A DNA stretch of 52,832 bases, taken from contig JBFJTG010000011.1 of the NCBI GenBank assembly GCA_041625575.1, positions 1 through 52,832 of the forward strand. Reading direction: 5' to 3'. Source of the stretch: Litorivivens sp041625575. Its GTDB lineage: Bacteria; Pseudomonadota; Gammaproteobacteria; Pseudomonadales; Spongiibacteraceae. Positions 15,969 to 25,155 of this stretch are shown in pieces (position 1 is the first letter of the stretch; each line of letters begins with the position of its first letter). The translations under genes were made by a program, and so were the position numbers. The notes beneath the pieces were generated by a model, which worked only from the letters and a program-made list of their open reading frames with translations, did no database searches and was not told the DNA's origin.

Positions 15969-17144
15969 GTGAAGCTGGATCTTTTCTACGAAATTCAACG
16001 CCGGGATACTCATCTTCATGGTGGCTATGGCCAGTTACTGAAGGAGACTCTGGAGCAAGCGCGTCTCGGAGATACGCTTGGTTACGACTGTCTGTGGATG
16101 GTGGAGCATCATTGCACGCCAGAATTTAGCTTTAGCAGTGCACCAGAAATTTTGCAGACTGCTGTGGCATTGACTACTAAGCGCTTACGCATCGGCCATT
16201 CTGGCGTGCTGAGTCCTTTTAAAGTTAACCATGCCTTACGCATTGCAGAGCGCGCGGCTGTAATGGATCACCTCAGCGGTGGTCGGCTGGAGCTGGGTTT
16301 AGCGAAGTCCGGCGGCAAAGAATGGGAAACCTTTGAAGTGTCGGGTGAGGAAGCCCAGGCGCAGCTGGGGGAGGTTACCAGGCTATTACCGCTTGCTTGG
16401 GGTGACAAACCCTTGAACTGGGATACGGATAGTTGGCACGTTGAAAATCGGGACGTTTCTCCCAAACCTCTCACAAAACCTTACCCCCGTCTGTGGCATA
16501 CCTGCAGTAGTGAACCGTCTTTCAGAGCCGCTGGCGAGATGGGTGTCGGGGTGCTGGGAACAACTTTGTTTTCGCCTATAGAGGCGATGGATACCTTGCT
16601 GCGCGCTCACGATGATGGGCTTAGTCGTTGCAAAAAACCTGCTAATGAAATAAATCGTGAGAAAGCTGTATTCACCTTTGTGCATGTCAATAAGAGCCTG
16701 AAGGACGCTGTTGCGAGCGGCGCGCTACGATCCGCTATTTGGTACGTGAGCTCAGCCCCCAAAGTGTATAACGTTCCTAGAGAGCTCTACTACGACGGGA
16801 TTCGCGGAGCCACTGATCCGCGATCAAAGCACAGTACCGAGGCGCTAGCCGTACCGGAAGTGCCCAGCAACGACGTTTCCGATCCAAACCCCGTAGTGCA
16901 GCTGCTAAAGCGGGAATTTGCAGGGCATGATCTAAGCAATGAAGAAATTTATGAGGTCCTCCGTGATCATGATTCAGTCATTATCGGAACACCTCGGGAA
17001 TGCAAAAAGAAGATGGAGCGCTACCGCGATATTGGAGTGGACCGTCTGATGTGCCTTATGCAAATGGGCGAAATCACCCATGAAAATACAATGCGTAGTA
17101 TTCGCGTTGCCGGAGAGGAGTTGATTCCATACTTTGACCGCTAG
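15969..17144 (+). CDS. LLM-class (luciferase-like) flavin-dependent monooxygenase
   Basis: The 391-residue protein has the TIM-barrel luciferase pattern: an N-terminal strand (KLDLFYEIQ), GYDCLWMVEHHCTPEF (about 36-51), the strand RIGHSGVLSPFKVNHALRIA, MDHLSGGRLELGLAKSG (about 98-114), and a late VIIGTPRECKKKMERY. Such enzymes use reduced FMN from a separate reductase, or F420, to hydroxylate or perform Baeyer-Villiger-type oxidation. The start is GTG with GAAGAGG upstream. It is the first gene of the plus-strand run that continues with the TonB receptor. The presence of a DDN-like protein nearby leaves the cofactor question open. Substrate unknown. Confidence 0.88.
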   Translation: MKLDLFYEIQRRDTHLHGGYGQLLKETLEQARLGDTLGYDCLWMVEHHCTPEFSFSSAPEILQTAVALTTKRLRIGHSGVLSPFKVNHALRIAERAAVMDHLSGGRLELGLAKSGGKEWETFEVSGEEAQAQLGEVTRLLPLAWGDKPLNWDTDSWHVENRDVSPKPLTKPYPRLWHTCSSEPSFRAAGEMGVGVLGTTLFSPIEAMDTLLRAHDDGLSRCKKPANEINREKAVFTFVHVNKSLKDAVASGALRSAIWYVSSAPKVYNVPRELYYDGIRGATDPRSKHSTEALAVPEVPSNDVSDPNPVVQLLKREFAGHDLSNEEIYEVLRDHDSVIIGTPRECKKKMERYRDIGVDRLMCLMQMGEITHENTMRSIRVAGEELIPYFDR

Positions 17145-17186
17145 GAGTTGTCCGCTTGTGCTGGTCGGGAGGAGGCAGGTAGTTTT

Positions 17187-19613
17187 ATGAAAACGATAAT
17201 AATACTGTCGATAACATGTTTTCTTATGGCCGCGTTGCCCGCGGCGGCTCAGGAGCGCAAAGCAGATAACTTTGCGTTGGAAGAAGTAATTGTTACCGCA
17301 CAGAAAAAAGCCGAGTTACTGCAAGATACGCCTATTTCGATCACTGTCTACAATAGCGAACAATTGGAGATTGGCGGTATTACCGGGCTTGAAGACCTTA
17401 ATTCCAAGGTGCCGGCCGTTACGATAGAACCTTTTCCAACGACCAAAACGACCTTGATTATATACATGCGCGGAGTTGGCATAGAAGACGTTCAACTGAC
17501 TCAGGATCCCTCTGTCGGTATCTATCTGGATGGGGTTTATCTGGCGCGTTCGTCGGGTACCGCACTTGAATTGGCAGATCTCGAACGTATCGAAGTGCTG
17601 CGTGGACCGCAAGGCACTTTATATGGACGCAATACGACGGGTGGTGCAATTAATTTGGTAACGTTACGGCCGGATATGGAGTCACTGTCGTTCAAGCAAA
17701 ATATTACTATAGGCAACCGAAATAGACTGACGGCCAAGTCTACTGTGAATATCCCTGTGCTTGATAACGTCGCGATCAAGCTGGGTGCACTGCATATTAC
17801 CGAAGATGGATTTGTAGAAAATATTGGACCAGGGGGCGACTTTGGCGACACGGAAGTTAGTGCGTGGCGTTTCGATATGCGCTGGGATATCACTGGCGCA
17901 ACGTCTCTGGATTATGCCTACGATAACTCCGACATTGATCACTACAACTATTTGTATCAGGGAATACAGCCCGCCTTTGGTGACAAGGGTTCTCTCGAAA
18001 TCGTCAAGCAGACAGCGATCGCCAATTCGGTATTCAGTCGTGACCGGCTCGACGAATTACAAACCGGCCCGCCGCTGGAAGAAAACAGTACGGATATGGA
18101 AGGTCATTCGCTAATCCTGACTCATAATTTTACCGAATCACTATCCTTCAAATACATTGGTTCCCGCAGGGAGTTGCTCGACCGCGCTTATTATGAATTT
18201 GGCGGTGGTAAAGGTTCTCTGGAATATCGTCTTGATTCTAATAGCTACGATGGACCGGCGGCTATGCAAGGCTTGGGCGGGCCGTCACCACTGACCTATA
18301 ACACAATAGCGCAAGAACAGCTCTCACATGAGATGCAATTGAGCGGTAATTGGGGAGATTCGTTTGAGTACGTGGTCGGGGCTTACTACTTTGAAGAAGA
18401 AGGCAGTGACAAATATCCACTGCACCTATTGGTTCGCGTACCGCTCGACAACGTACCGAACACCGCTCTCGTTATCTTCCAGGACGCCGATTATTCAATA
18501 CAAAACGAAGCCTGGGCTGGATTTTTTCAATTAACCTGGAAGCCTTCGATTTTTGATGAGCGCCTGGGCATTACCTGGGGCATGCGACATTCCGCGGATA
18601 AGCGAGAAGCCCTCAAATCACTCCACACGCTGACCTTTGGAGAAAACACGATTTTGGGCGTATCACTTGGAGCGCCAGGCGGTACCGGCTTGCTACCCCT
18701 GCCGTCGGATTTTGATGCGATACCAGCAGGGCGTCGTTTTAAATACGATTCGTTTAGCTTTGTTCTAAGTTATGAATTAACCGGCGATATAAATCTCTAC
18801 GCGAAGGCAGTGGACTCCTACAAATCCGGCGGTTTTAATGTGCGTGATCCACAACGTGGCCGCACCGGCAATCCCGCGACTGACGATTCCAATCAGGCGG
18901 CAGCCGATGGTCAGGTATACGGTTTCGGCTATGTAGATGGATTTGAGCAGGAGAGCGTGCTCAGCTACGAACTTGGCATTAAATCCGAATTTCTCGGTTC
19001 ACGCTTGCGGGTGAACGCAGCTACCTATTTGGCGGAATTTAAAGACCGCCAAATGAACTTTGTTATTGATACCACGATATCCGATTCCAAAACGACGAAT
19101 GCCGGTGAAGCAGAGGTGCGGGGCCTTGAGTTGGATGTTATGTGGCTTGTATCACGCAAATTGCTGCTGAGTCTTAACTATGCCTATCTCGATGCTGACG
19201 TTACCAATGTGCAGGATGCGTTTGGCCGCGACCGCACCAACGATTTTGAATTCTTTTCGGCCCCCCCGCATACCTATACGGCGGGAGTGGACTATACGAT
19301 CTGGTCAGGAGACTTCGGGCGTATAGCACTGAATTTGAGCTATAACTTTGTTGATAATCGTAATGGCGACTCGCGCTCATTCACAAATAATATTGAGTTG
19401 CGTCAGGCTTACGATCTGGTTAACGCACGTCTAAGCCTGACCGAGGTGGAAGTATTGGGCGGTAAGCTGAATCTGGCTTTGTGGGGAAAAAACCTGGAAG
19501 ACACTGAATACTACGTTGCCGGAGCAACCAGTATTCCTCACGCCGATCATGTTGCTTTGTGGGGGGATGCCAGAAGTTACGGACTCGACTTAATTTACGA
19601 ATGGAAACAATAG
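17187..19613 (+). CDS. TonB-dependent outer-membrane receptor
   Basis: From ATG 17187 the protein has 808 residues: a signal peptide (cleavage near AAA-QE at 21-22), a TonB-box-like EEVIVTAQK (about 33-41), a plug domain with SVGIYLDGVYLARSSG and RIEVLRGPQGTLYGRNTTGG, and a 22-strand barrel ending in GLDLIYEWKQ. The plug style is that of receptors beside hydrophobic-compound catabolic genes in sphingomonads and Spongiibacteraceae, rather than classical siderophore receptors. Its position between a monooxygenase and catabolic reductases suggests uptake of the pathway substrate (inference). GGAGG lies somewhat far (about 12 nt) from the start. Confidence 0.93.
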   Translation: MKTIIILSITCFLMAALPAAAQERKADNFALEEVIVTAQKKAELLQDTPISITVYNSEQLEIGGITGLEDLNSKVPAVTIEPFPTTKTTLIIYMRGVGIEDVQLTQDPSVGIYLDGVYLARSSGTALELADLERIEVLRGPQGTLYGRNTTGGAINLVTLRPDMESLSFKQNITIGNRNRLTAKSTVNIPVLDNVAIKLGALHITEDGFVENIGPGGDFGDTEVSAWRFDMRWDITGATSLDYAYDNSDIDHYNYLYQGIQPAFGDKGSLEIVKQTAIANSVFSRDRLDELQTGPPLEENSTDMEGHSLILTHNFTESLSFKYIGSRRELLDRAYYEFGGGKGSLEYRLDSNSYDGPAAMQGLGGPSPLTYNTIAQEQLSHEMQLSGNWGDSFEYVVGAYYFEEEGSDKYPLHLLVRVPLDNVPNTALVIFQDADYSIQNEAWAGFFQLTWKPSIFDERLGITWGMRHSADKREALKSLHTLTFGENTILGVSLGAPGGTGLLPLPSDFDAIPAGRRFKYDSFSFVLSYELTGDINLYAKAVDSYKSGGFNVRDPQRGRTGNPATDDSNQAAADGQVYGFGYVDGFEQESVLSYELGIKSEFLGSRLRVNAATYLAEFKDRQMNFVIDTTISDSKTTNAGEAEVRGLELDVMWLVSRKLLLSLNYAYLDADVTNVQDAFGRDRTNDFEFFSAPPHTYTAGVDYTIWSGDFGRIALNLSYNFVDNRNGDSRSFTNNIELRQAYDLVNARLSLTEVEVLGGKLNLALWGKNLEDTEYYVAGATSIPHADHVALWGDARSYGLDLIYEWKQ

Positions 19614-19649
19614 TCCGTCCTTAATGCTGGGTTTTTATAGGAGTAGTTT

Positions 19650-20066
19650 ATGGGTGACGCCGAACGACGAAAGTCAAATTTGCTTAAATTGAGATCAGTC
19701 TTCAACAAGATGTCTACCGGTAAGAGTCTCGAAACGGTGAGCGATATAAGTGAAGATTTTGAGTTTGAACTGCCCTATGGTCCGGATCGAAAGCCGGTCA
19801 AAGTGAAAGGTCGGGAGCCCTGGAAACAAATGAATGAAATGACCTGGGGCGCTTTCAGTCGTTTTCGACTGGAAATCACCAAAATTCACGAGATGCTCAA
19901 TCCGGACGAAATTATTCTGGAATACATCAGCAACGGAGAAGTGAAGGCCACCGGCAAAACCTATCTGAATCGTTACATCGGCTATTTTCGATTTGACGAC
20001 GGACTGATTTGCGAATGGCGCGAATTTCACAATCCTGATGTTGTCAGCGAAGCAATGAGCCCGTGA
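19650..20066 (+). CDS. SnoaL/NTF2-like protein
   Basis: The 138-residue protein has the cone-shaped alpha+beta NTF2 layout: an N-terminal helix, DFEFELPYGPDRKPVKVKG, W-rich helix (EPWKQMNEMTWGAF), and the strands DEIILEYISNGEVKATG and YLNRYIGYFRFDDGLICEW. Family members are ketosteroid-isomerase- or dehydratase-like enzymes, or binding proteins, in catabolic and polyketide clusters. Catalytic residues cannot be assigned with certainty. GGAG lies 8-9 nt before the ATG. Its stop overlaps the GTG start of the next gene (GTGA), so translation is coupled. Confidence 0.8.
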   Translation: MGDAERRKSNLLKLRSVFNKMSTGKSLETVSDISEDFEFELPYGPDRKPVKVKGREPWKQMNEMTWGAFSRFRLEITKIHEMLNPDEIILEYISNGEVKATGKTYLNRYIGYFRFDDGLICEWREFHNPDVVSEAMSP

Positions 20067-21130
20067 AACCGATACTGATTTACGGTGCCAATGGCTATAC
20101 CGGTGCGCTGATTGCAGAGGCAGCTGCAGCGCGCGGTGTATCCGCCATTGTCGGGGGGCGAAATAAGAGAGTAGTTGAGGCAGTCGCACAGCGCTGTCAA
20201 TTACCCTTCAGGGTTTTCGCGCTGGACGACCACCGCACTTTGGTGGAGGAGTTGCGCGACGTGCAGACGGTAATTCATTGCGCGGGACCGTTTTCTGCCA
20301 CGGCAAAAGCGATGATGGAAGCCTGCATCGAGTCGCAAACCCACTACACGGACATTACCGGCGAGTGGGAAATCTTTTTATTGGCCGCCGATTATGACGA
20401 TCGTGCGCGCAGTGCGGGTGTGGTTCTTTGCCCAGGTGTGGGCTTTGACGTGATCCCAACAGATTGTCTGGCCTGGGCGCTCAAGGAAAAGCTGCCCGGC
20501 GCAACTGAAATCCATATAGCGGTTGACGCTGCGCTGGTATTGAGCCCCGGCAGCACAAAAACATTGATAGAAAGTTTTAAGCGTGACGATGGCATTGAGC
20601 AGCGTGATGGCGTTCTGCGACGTGGAGCCGTCGAACCTAAAATTCGTCAGGCGGAGTTCAGCAGTGGCAGTAAAATGATTGTCTCCATGCCCTTGGGCGA
20701 TCTGGCAGCCATTGCGCATAGCAGCAAGATAGCGAATGTGGATGTGTATCACGCCATGTCGCCATCCGCTATTCAGTCCATGAAAAAAATGAATCGCATT
20801 AAGCCCCTGTTGCGGCTATCGCCGCTTCAAAAACTGCTGAAGTGGTATGTCGGGCGATCCGTCCATGGCCCCGATACTTTGCGGCGCGAGTCATTGCCGG
20901 CTCATTTGTGGGGGCAGGCGGCAAACGCTGAGGGCGATATCGTGAGCGCACGTATTACAACACCTAATGGATATACGGTGACGGTCGATGGCGCTCTGGC
21001 CGTGGCAGAGTTGCTCTCTAGCTATGATGGCGCAGGTGGTTATTGTACCCCCGCCATGCTCGGAGGTACTGCGCTGCTGACCGGGCTGTCGGGGGTGACG
21101 CCGCTGGAGTTTAGGGAGGCTCACGCATGA
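20063..21130 (+). CDS. saccharopine-dehydrogenase-like NADP-binding protein
   Basis: The 355-residue protein starts with a Rossmann motif, ILIYGANGYTGALIAE (4-19), followed by GGRNKRVVEAVAQRC and CAGPFSATAKAMMEACI, the pattern of trans-acting enoyl reductase/saccharopine dehydrogenase-like proteins. The middle part (GVGFDVIPTDCLAWAL) is typical of the group. In mycobacteria relatives reduce double bonds or keto groups of lipids; here it probably reduces a pathway intermediate (inference). GTG start inside the previous gene's stop; its own stop overlaps the next ATG (ATGA). Family call is good, reaction unknown. Confidence 0.83.
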   Translation: MKPILIYGANGYTGALIAEAAAARGVSAIVGGRNKRVVEAVAQRCQLPFRVFALDDHRTLVEELRDVQTVIHCAGPFSATAKAMMEACIESQTHYTDITGEWEIFLLAADYDDRARSAGVVLCPGVGFDVIPTDCLAWALKEKLPGATEIHIAVDAALVLSPGSTKTLIESFKRDDGIEQRDGVLRRGAVEPKIRQAEFSSGSKMIVSMPLGDLAAIAHSSKIANVDVYHAMSPSAIQSMKKMNRIKPLLRLSPLQKLLKWYVGRSVHGPDTLRRESLPAHLWGQAANAEGDIVSARITTPNGYTVTVDGALAVAELLSSYDGAGGYCTPAMLGGTALLTGLSGVTPLEFREAHA

Positions 21131-22068
21131 GTGCGGTGTTTGACGAAAAGGACATGCGCGAGCTGTATCTAAGAACCCGAAATTGGGGGAAGTGGGGTGC
21201 CAAGGATGAGTGCGGTGCGCTCAATTATATTAGCCCTGCAATGCAGACCAACGCGGCAGCTTTAGTGCAGGAGGGGGTAGTGGTCAGCTGTGCGCTGCCT
21301 TTTCCGGTAACCCCGGGGCTGTCTAACCCGACGCCGGCGCAGCATATGATGATCGTTGGCGGCGATGATCCTTGTTGTGCCACCGGGCCGGGTTTACAGA
21401 CCACGCTCGACTATATCGGTATTGCCTTCCACGGATTGGCTTCTTCGCATATCGATGCCTTGTGCCACGTTGCTGTTGACGGAGAAATGTACAACGGTTT
21501 TCCGGTGACGGAGGTCAAAACCTCGGGCGCGCATCACAATAGCATTATGAACTGTGCCGACGGCATTGTCGGGCGCGGTGTTTTGTTGGATATACCGGCT
21601 TTGCGTGGCGAAAGCTGGCTGCAACCCTCGCAGATGATTAGCCCAGAAGAATTGCAAAGTGCGGCTCGGCTGCAGCGAGTGGAGGTGGCTGAGGGCGACA
21701 TTCTTTTGGTTTATACCGGTCGCGAGAAGCGTCTGGAAACAGTCGGCAACTGGGACCCTGATAGTGTGCCTTTGGCGGGTATGCATCCTCTGTGCGCCGA
21801 CTGGCTTTTTGAAAAGCGGATTTCGGTCTTGGGTGGTGATGGTGTGCATGATCCTTATCCACAATTGCTGGAATTGCCCAACTGGTCGATGCCGATTCAT
21901 CAATGCTGCTTGGTGGGTATGGGGGTGCACCTGCTGGATAATCTGTCGCTGGCGCCGCTGGCCGAGGCTTGCCGGAACTACCAACGGTGGACATTCCAGT
22001 TTGTGATTAGCCCCTTGAAAGTGGTGGGCGGAACCGGGTCGCCGATAAATCCAATCGCTATTTTTTGA
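21127..22068 (+). CDS. cyclase family protein (metal-dependent hydrolase, KynB-like fold)
   Basis: The 313-residue protein contains the metal site of the cyclase/arylformamidase family: His102, His108, Asp110 and His114 in FHGLASSHIDALCH, and later GRGVLLDIPALRG and GDGVHDPYPQLLELPNW. Long proteobacterial members hydrolyse cyclic or formyl-amide/lactone-like bonds; substrates are mostly unknown. It overlaps the previous gene by 4 nt. The TetR gene runs toward it on the other strand, with 41 nt between the two stops. In a catabolic pathway it would fit lactone or ring opening after a Baeyer-Villiger-type step (inference). Confidence 0.85.
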   Translation: MSAVFDEKDMRELYLRTRNWGKWGAKDECGALNYISPAMQTNAAALVQEGVVVSCALPFPVTPGLSNPTPAQHMMIVGGDDPCCATGPGLQTTLDYIGIAFHGLASSHIDALCHVAVDGEMYNGFPVTEVKTSGAHHNSIMNCADGIVGRGVLLDIPALRGESWLQPSQMISPEELQSAARLQRVEVAEGDILLVYTGREKRLETVGNWDPDSVPLAGMHPLCADWLFEKRISVLGGDGVHDPYPQLLELPNWSMPIHQCCLVGMGVHLLDNLSLAPLAEACRNYQRWTFQFVISPLKVVGGTGSPINPIAIF

Positions 22069-22109
22069 GGCTTGTCCAGTTTATGCGATTGATTGATGTT
22101 GTTTCCCGC

Positions 22110-22709
22110 TCAGTGGTTTCTCACCCTAAGACCATCGAGGTAGGTGTCGATCATCAGTTTTTGCTGGCTGCGGGTCAGTGCACCCTTGCCAACCATGGAT
22201 TGCACGCCAAGGCCGTCGAGCAGCGCCATGACATTTTTACCTTCGTCTTTTGGATTGATCGTCTTGCAGATGTCGCTATTGTCCTGGGCTTTGACAATAA
22301 ACTGGGCCCAGCGCGATCGTGCTTCCGCGTAAGCCTCGCTCTGGCGTTTGTTCACAGCATCATTGTTGGCGGCGCGTGCCCAAAAGCTGATCCATAGGCG
22401 CCAATTGCCGCCGAGCTTTTTATCGGCAGGTATCACTGCGTACAGACACTGGCGCAGTGCTTCGATGCCTACATAGGTATTAAGGCAATAGTCCATCCTG
22501 TTGCGAGTAAAGCCCTCGGCGTGGGCCAATGCTGCAAGCAGGATGTCGTCGCGAGTGGGGAAGTAGTGAACGATCATGCCGGTTGTGCAGTCGGCTGCGT
22601 CGGCAAGCGCCCGAAAGGTGGCAGCGTCGTAGCCCTCTTTGGTGATGAGCTGGTAGGCGAGAGCGCCTAGCTCGCGGCGGCGTTTTTCGTGATCGACGAT
22701 TTTCGGCAT
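22110..22709 (-). CDS. TetR-family transcriptional regulator
   Basis: From ATG 22709 the product has 199 residues. The N-terminal helix-turn-helix spans about residues 10-55 (YDAATFRALADAADCTTGM, then IVHYFPTRDDIL). The C-terminal part, with WISFWARAANNDAVNKRQ, resembles the BetI/TetR_C-type ligand domain. The start at 22886 would add a basic, non-conserved tail and is rejected. It is the only TetR gene in the catabolic stretch and is divergent from the VOC-acyl-CoA ligase genes, so it is the best candidate to bind the repeated operator boxes. Its effector is probably a CoA ester or the substrate (inference). Confidence 0.9.
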   Translation of the reverse strand: MPKIVDHEKRRRELGALAYQLITKEGYDAATFRALADAADCTTGMIVHYFPTRDDILLAALAHAEGFTRNRMDYCLNTYVGIEALRQCLYAVIPADKKLGGNWRLWISFWARAANNDAVNKRQSEAYAEARSRWAQFIVKAQDNSDICKTINPKDEGKNVMALLDGLGVQSMVGKGALTRSQQKLMIDTYLDGLRVRNH

Positions 22710-22753
22710 CTGAAGTGTGTTCTCCGTATTACTGCGATTTGGATGCGGAGGCA

Positions 22754-22790
22754 ATTTACCTAATGCGCCTGTGGTAAATCCTATTGTAGG
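22754..22790. promoter_or_regulatory. inverted repeats in the TetR-VOC divergent region
   Basis: ATTTACC (22754-22760) and GGTAAAT (22773-22779) are perfect 7-bp arms 12 nt apart, and CCTA-TTG-TAGG follows at 22780-22790. A weaker GTAAC-GCAC-GTAAT is at 22808-22821. Any of these could be the TetR protein's own operator. Confidence 0.4.
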
Positions 22791-22838
22791 TGTAGTCGCT
22801 TTAAATTGTAACGCACGTAATAACAAAAGAGGCAGTCT

Positions 22839-23372
22839 ATGCGAACTGATGATGGCTCGGATTGGCACTTGCAATCGGTATTTCACTTTGTTGTCAATGC
22901 CAGCAATCTGGAACGCTCGCTCGAGTTTTACCAGACCCTCGGATTTACTATCCTGAGTGACCGCCGCGATGTCATTTGGCCCGACTTCGTGGCGACAAAT
23001 TTTGGTGTACGCGCGGCGCAGGGGCGAGGCTGCCTGTTAGGACTTGGTGATGACTATTTGCCAGTGCAAACCCGCATTGATCTGGTTCAGTGGCTGGCGC
23101 CCCTGTTGCACGATGACACGGCAGGTTTGGCATTGGAAGATAGAGTGCCTCGTATTATGGCCCTGCGGACGCACAACGTGGCGGCCGCTTATGAAAATCT
23201 TCGTGCCAAGGGCATAGAATTTACGGCGCCGCCGATGCCACCGAATGAAAAGACGGGTGTTAAGGGTCTAGTGTGCTGCCGCGATCCCGACGGGATGATC
23301 GTCGAACTGATCGAATATTTCCCCGGGGTGTTTGGCAGCATAACCTCGGTATTACCCACCCGCGACAAATAA
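22839..23372 (+). CDS. VOC superfamily (glyoxalase/dioxygenase-like) protein
   Basis: The 177-residue protein has two beta-alpha-beta-beta-beta modules: FHFVVNASNLERSLEFYQTL (about 15-34) and VAAAYENLRAKGIEF, ending with DPDGMIVELIEYFPG (149-163). His16 and Glu156 are in the usual metal-ligand positions. Members include lyases, isomerases and extradiol dioxygenases; the reaction here is unknown. AAGAGGC precedes the ATG. The acyl-CoA ligase starts 13 nt after its stop, so they form a pair divergent from the TetR gene. Confidence 0.87.
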   Translation: MRTDDGSDWHLQSVFHFVVNASNLERSLEFYQTLGFTILSDRRDVIWPDFVATNFGVRAAQGRGCLLGLGDDYLPVQTRIDLVQWLAPLLHDDTAGLALEDRVPRIMALRTHNVAAAYENLRAKGIEFTAPPMPPNEKTGVKGLVCCRDPDGMIVELIEYFPGVFGSITSVLPTRDK

Positions 23373-23385
23373 CCCGGGAGTCTTT

Positions 23386-25011
23386 ATGCATTTCAACTTG
23401 GCCGATATGTTTGAGGCAGTAGCCGATTCCGTCCCCGATCGCATAGCGCTGGTTTGCGGTAAGGACAGCCATAGCTACGCCGATCTCGAAAGCCGGGCCA
23501 ACCGTCTGGCCAACTTTCTGGCATCCAGGGGTGTCGGTGCTGGCGATCACATCGGCCTCTATCTCTATAACTGCAATGCCTACATCGAGGCGATGCTTGC
23601 CTGTTTTAAACTGCGCGCGGTGCCAGTCAACATTAATTATCGATACGTGGCCGACGAGCTTCTCTACGTCATCCAAAATGCAGACATTAAAGGCTGTATT
23701 CACCACCGCGAATTTATTCCCACGATTGCGGCGGTATTGTCGAAGGCACCAGCGTTGCGAACTTTGTTAAGTGTCGATGACGGCAGTGCTGAAGATCTGG
23801 GCAGCGTCGCTGCGCAGGACTATGAAGTCAGCATCGAGCAAGCCAGTGCGCGGCGCGATTTTCCCGAGCGAGCGGACGATGACATTTTTCTGCTCTATAC
23901 CGGTGGCACTACCGGCATGCCTAAAGGTGTTATGTGGCCTCACAAGGCAGTTTTTTTTGCGGCGATGGGCGGTGGCGGTTATTTCCACCCCATGGGCGCT
24001 ATTGAGCATCCTCCGGAAATCGTTTCCCGAATTGTTGAGCAGCCCATGAGCAATATGGCACTGGCGCCATTGATGCATGGAGCCAGCTGGTGGAGTGCTT
24101 GCATTCAGATTCTCGCCGGTAACAAACTGGTCTTAAACCCTCATAAGTCGCTGGTGGGCGAGCAGGTCTGGGACATCGTTGAGCGCGAGCGCGTCAATTT
24201 ATTAACCATCGTCGGCGATGCCATTGCCATTCCCTTGATCGACGCTCTGGCGGACAATCCGGATCGCTGGGATTTGTCGTCGCTTTATGGAATTTCCTCT
24301 GGCGGCGCGGTGTTCTCTGGGGCTAATCAGGCAGCATTTCGCCGGTATTTTCCTGCGGTGGTGATTGCCAACGCATTCGGTTCTTCAGAGTCCGGCGCAA
24401 TGGGTGCCGACAGCTCGGAGCGTCATAGTGGAGACGAAGGCTTGGGTCGGGTGGCAAAGTCAGACTTTATTGGCGTCGTGCTAGGTGAAGAGGGGCGATA
24501 CCGCCATGCGCAACCCGGTGAAAGCGGTGTTTTTGCGCGCGCAGGTTATATACCGCTGGGTTATTACAAGGATCCGAAAAAAACAGCAGAAACCTTTATT
24601 CAGGTCGATGGTACACGCTGGTTACTCACAGGAGATAGCGCGCGACTGGAAAATGATGAAAGCATCACTGTCTTTGGGCGGGGGTCGAACTGCATTAATA
24701 GCGGTGGCGAGAAAATATTTCCCGAAGAGGTGGAAGATGCCTTAAAAGCCCACGCTGGGATCTACGATGCGCTGGTTGTGGGTGTACCCGACGATCGCTG
24801 GGGCAGTCGGGTTGTGGCCGTGGTCCGGTTTCGGGACGGTACCTCGCTTAGCCTCGCAGAGGTACAGGCACATTGTCGTGAGCATATCGCCGCCTACAAG
24901 GTGCCGCGTGAGTTGCACAGCGTTGCGGAAATTCCGCGGACACCCAGTGGCAAGCCGGATTATCCGCGTACAAAGGAAATAGCAAAGTCAGGTCACTTTG
25001 CTACAAGCTGA
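23386..25011 (+). CDS. acyl-CoA synthetase, FadD19-like
   Basis: The 541-residue ANL enzyme has the P-loop YTGGTTGMPKG (171-181), FGSSESGAMG for the A5 region, TGDSARLEND with the ribose-binding Asp, and the C-terminal Lys523 in RTPSGKPDY. The N terminus (NLADMFEAVADSVPDRIALV) and GVMWPHK resemble mycobacterial FadD19, which activates long steroid side chains. It would convert a carboxylic acid taken up or produced in the pathway into its CoA thioester, using ATP, in the cytoplasm. CGGGAG lies before the ATG. Ligase function is sure; steroid substrate is only a similarity-based idea. Confidence 0.92.
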   Translation: MHFNLADMFEAVADSVPDRIALVCGKDSHSYADLESRANRLANFLASRGVGAGDHIGLYLYNCNAYIEAMLACFKLRAVPVNINYRYVADELLYVIQNADIKGCIHHREFIPTIAAVLSKAPALRTLLSVDDGSAEDLGSVAAQDYEVSIEQASARRDFPERADDDIFLLYTGGTTGMPKGVMWPHKAVFFAAMGGGGYFHPMGAIEHPPEIVSRIVEQPMSNMALAPLMHGASWWSACIQILAGNKLVLNPHKSLVGEQVWDIVERERVNLLTIVGDAIAIPLIDALADNPDRWDLSSLYGISSGGAVFSGANQAAFRRYFPAVVIANAFGSSESGAMGADSSERHSGDEGLGRVAKSDFIGVVLGEEGRYRHAQPGESGVFARAGYIPLGYYKDPKKTAETFIQVDGTRWLLTGDSARLENDESITVFGRGSNCINSGGEKIFPEEVEDALKAHAGIYDALVVGVPDDRWGSRVVAVVRFRDGTSLSLAEVQAHCREHIAAYKVPRELHSVAEIPRTPSGKPDYPRTKEIAKSGHFATS

Positions 25012-25155
25012 GCCTGCAGGGGTTGCCAGACCTTAGCTGATATTGAGCAGAGTGCAAAGGTAAACATCGATTCAGGTATGAGGACTGTGCGCAATGACTA
25101 AGGGCCATACAAGACAGAGCGTAATACTGACAATTCAATCCACTGGGAGTGGTCT

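Noticed and set aside
21394..21984. 196-residue open frame antisense to the cyclase-family gene
   Set aside because: Rich in His, Gln and Arg as expected from the reverse reading of a GC-rich gene; no recognisable domain.
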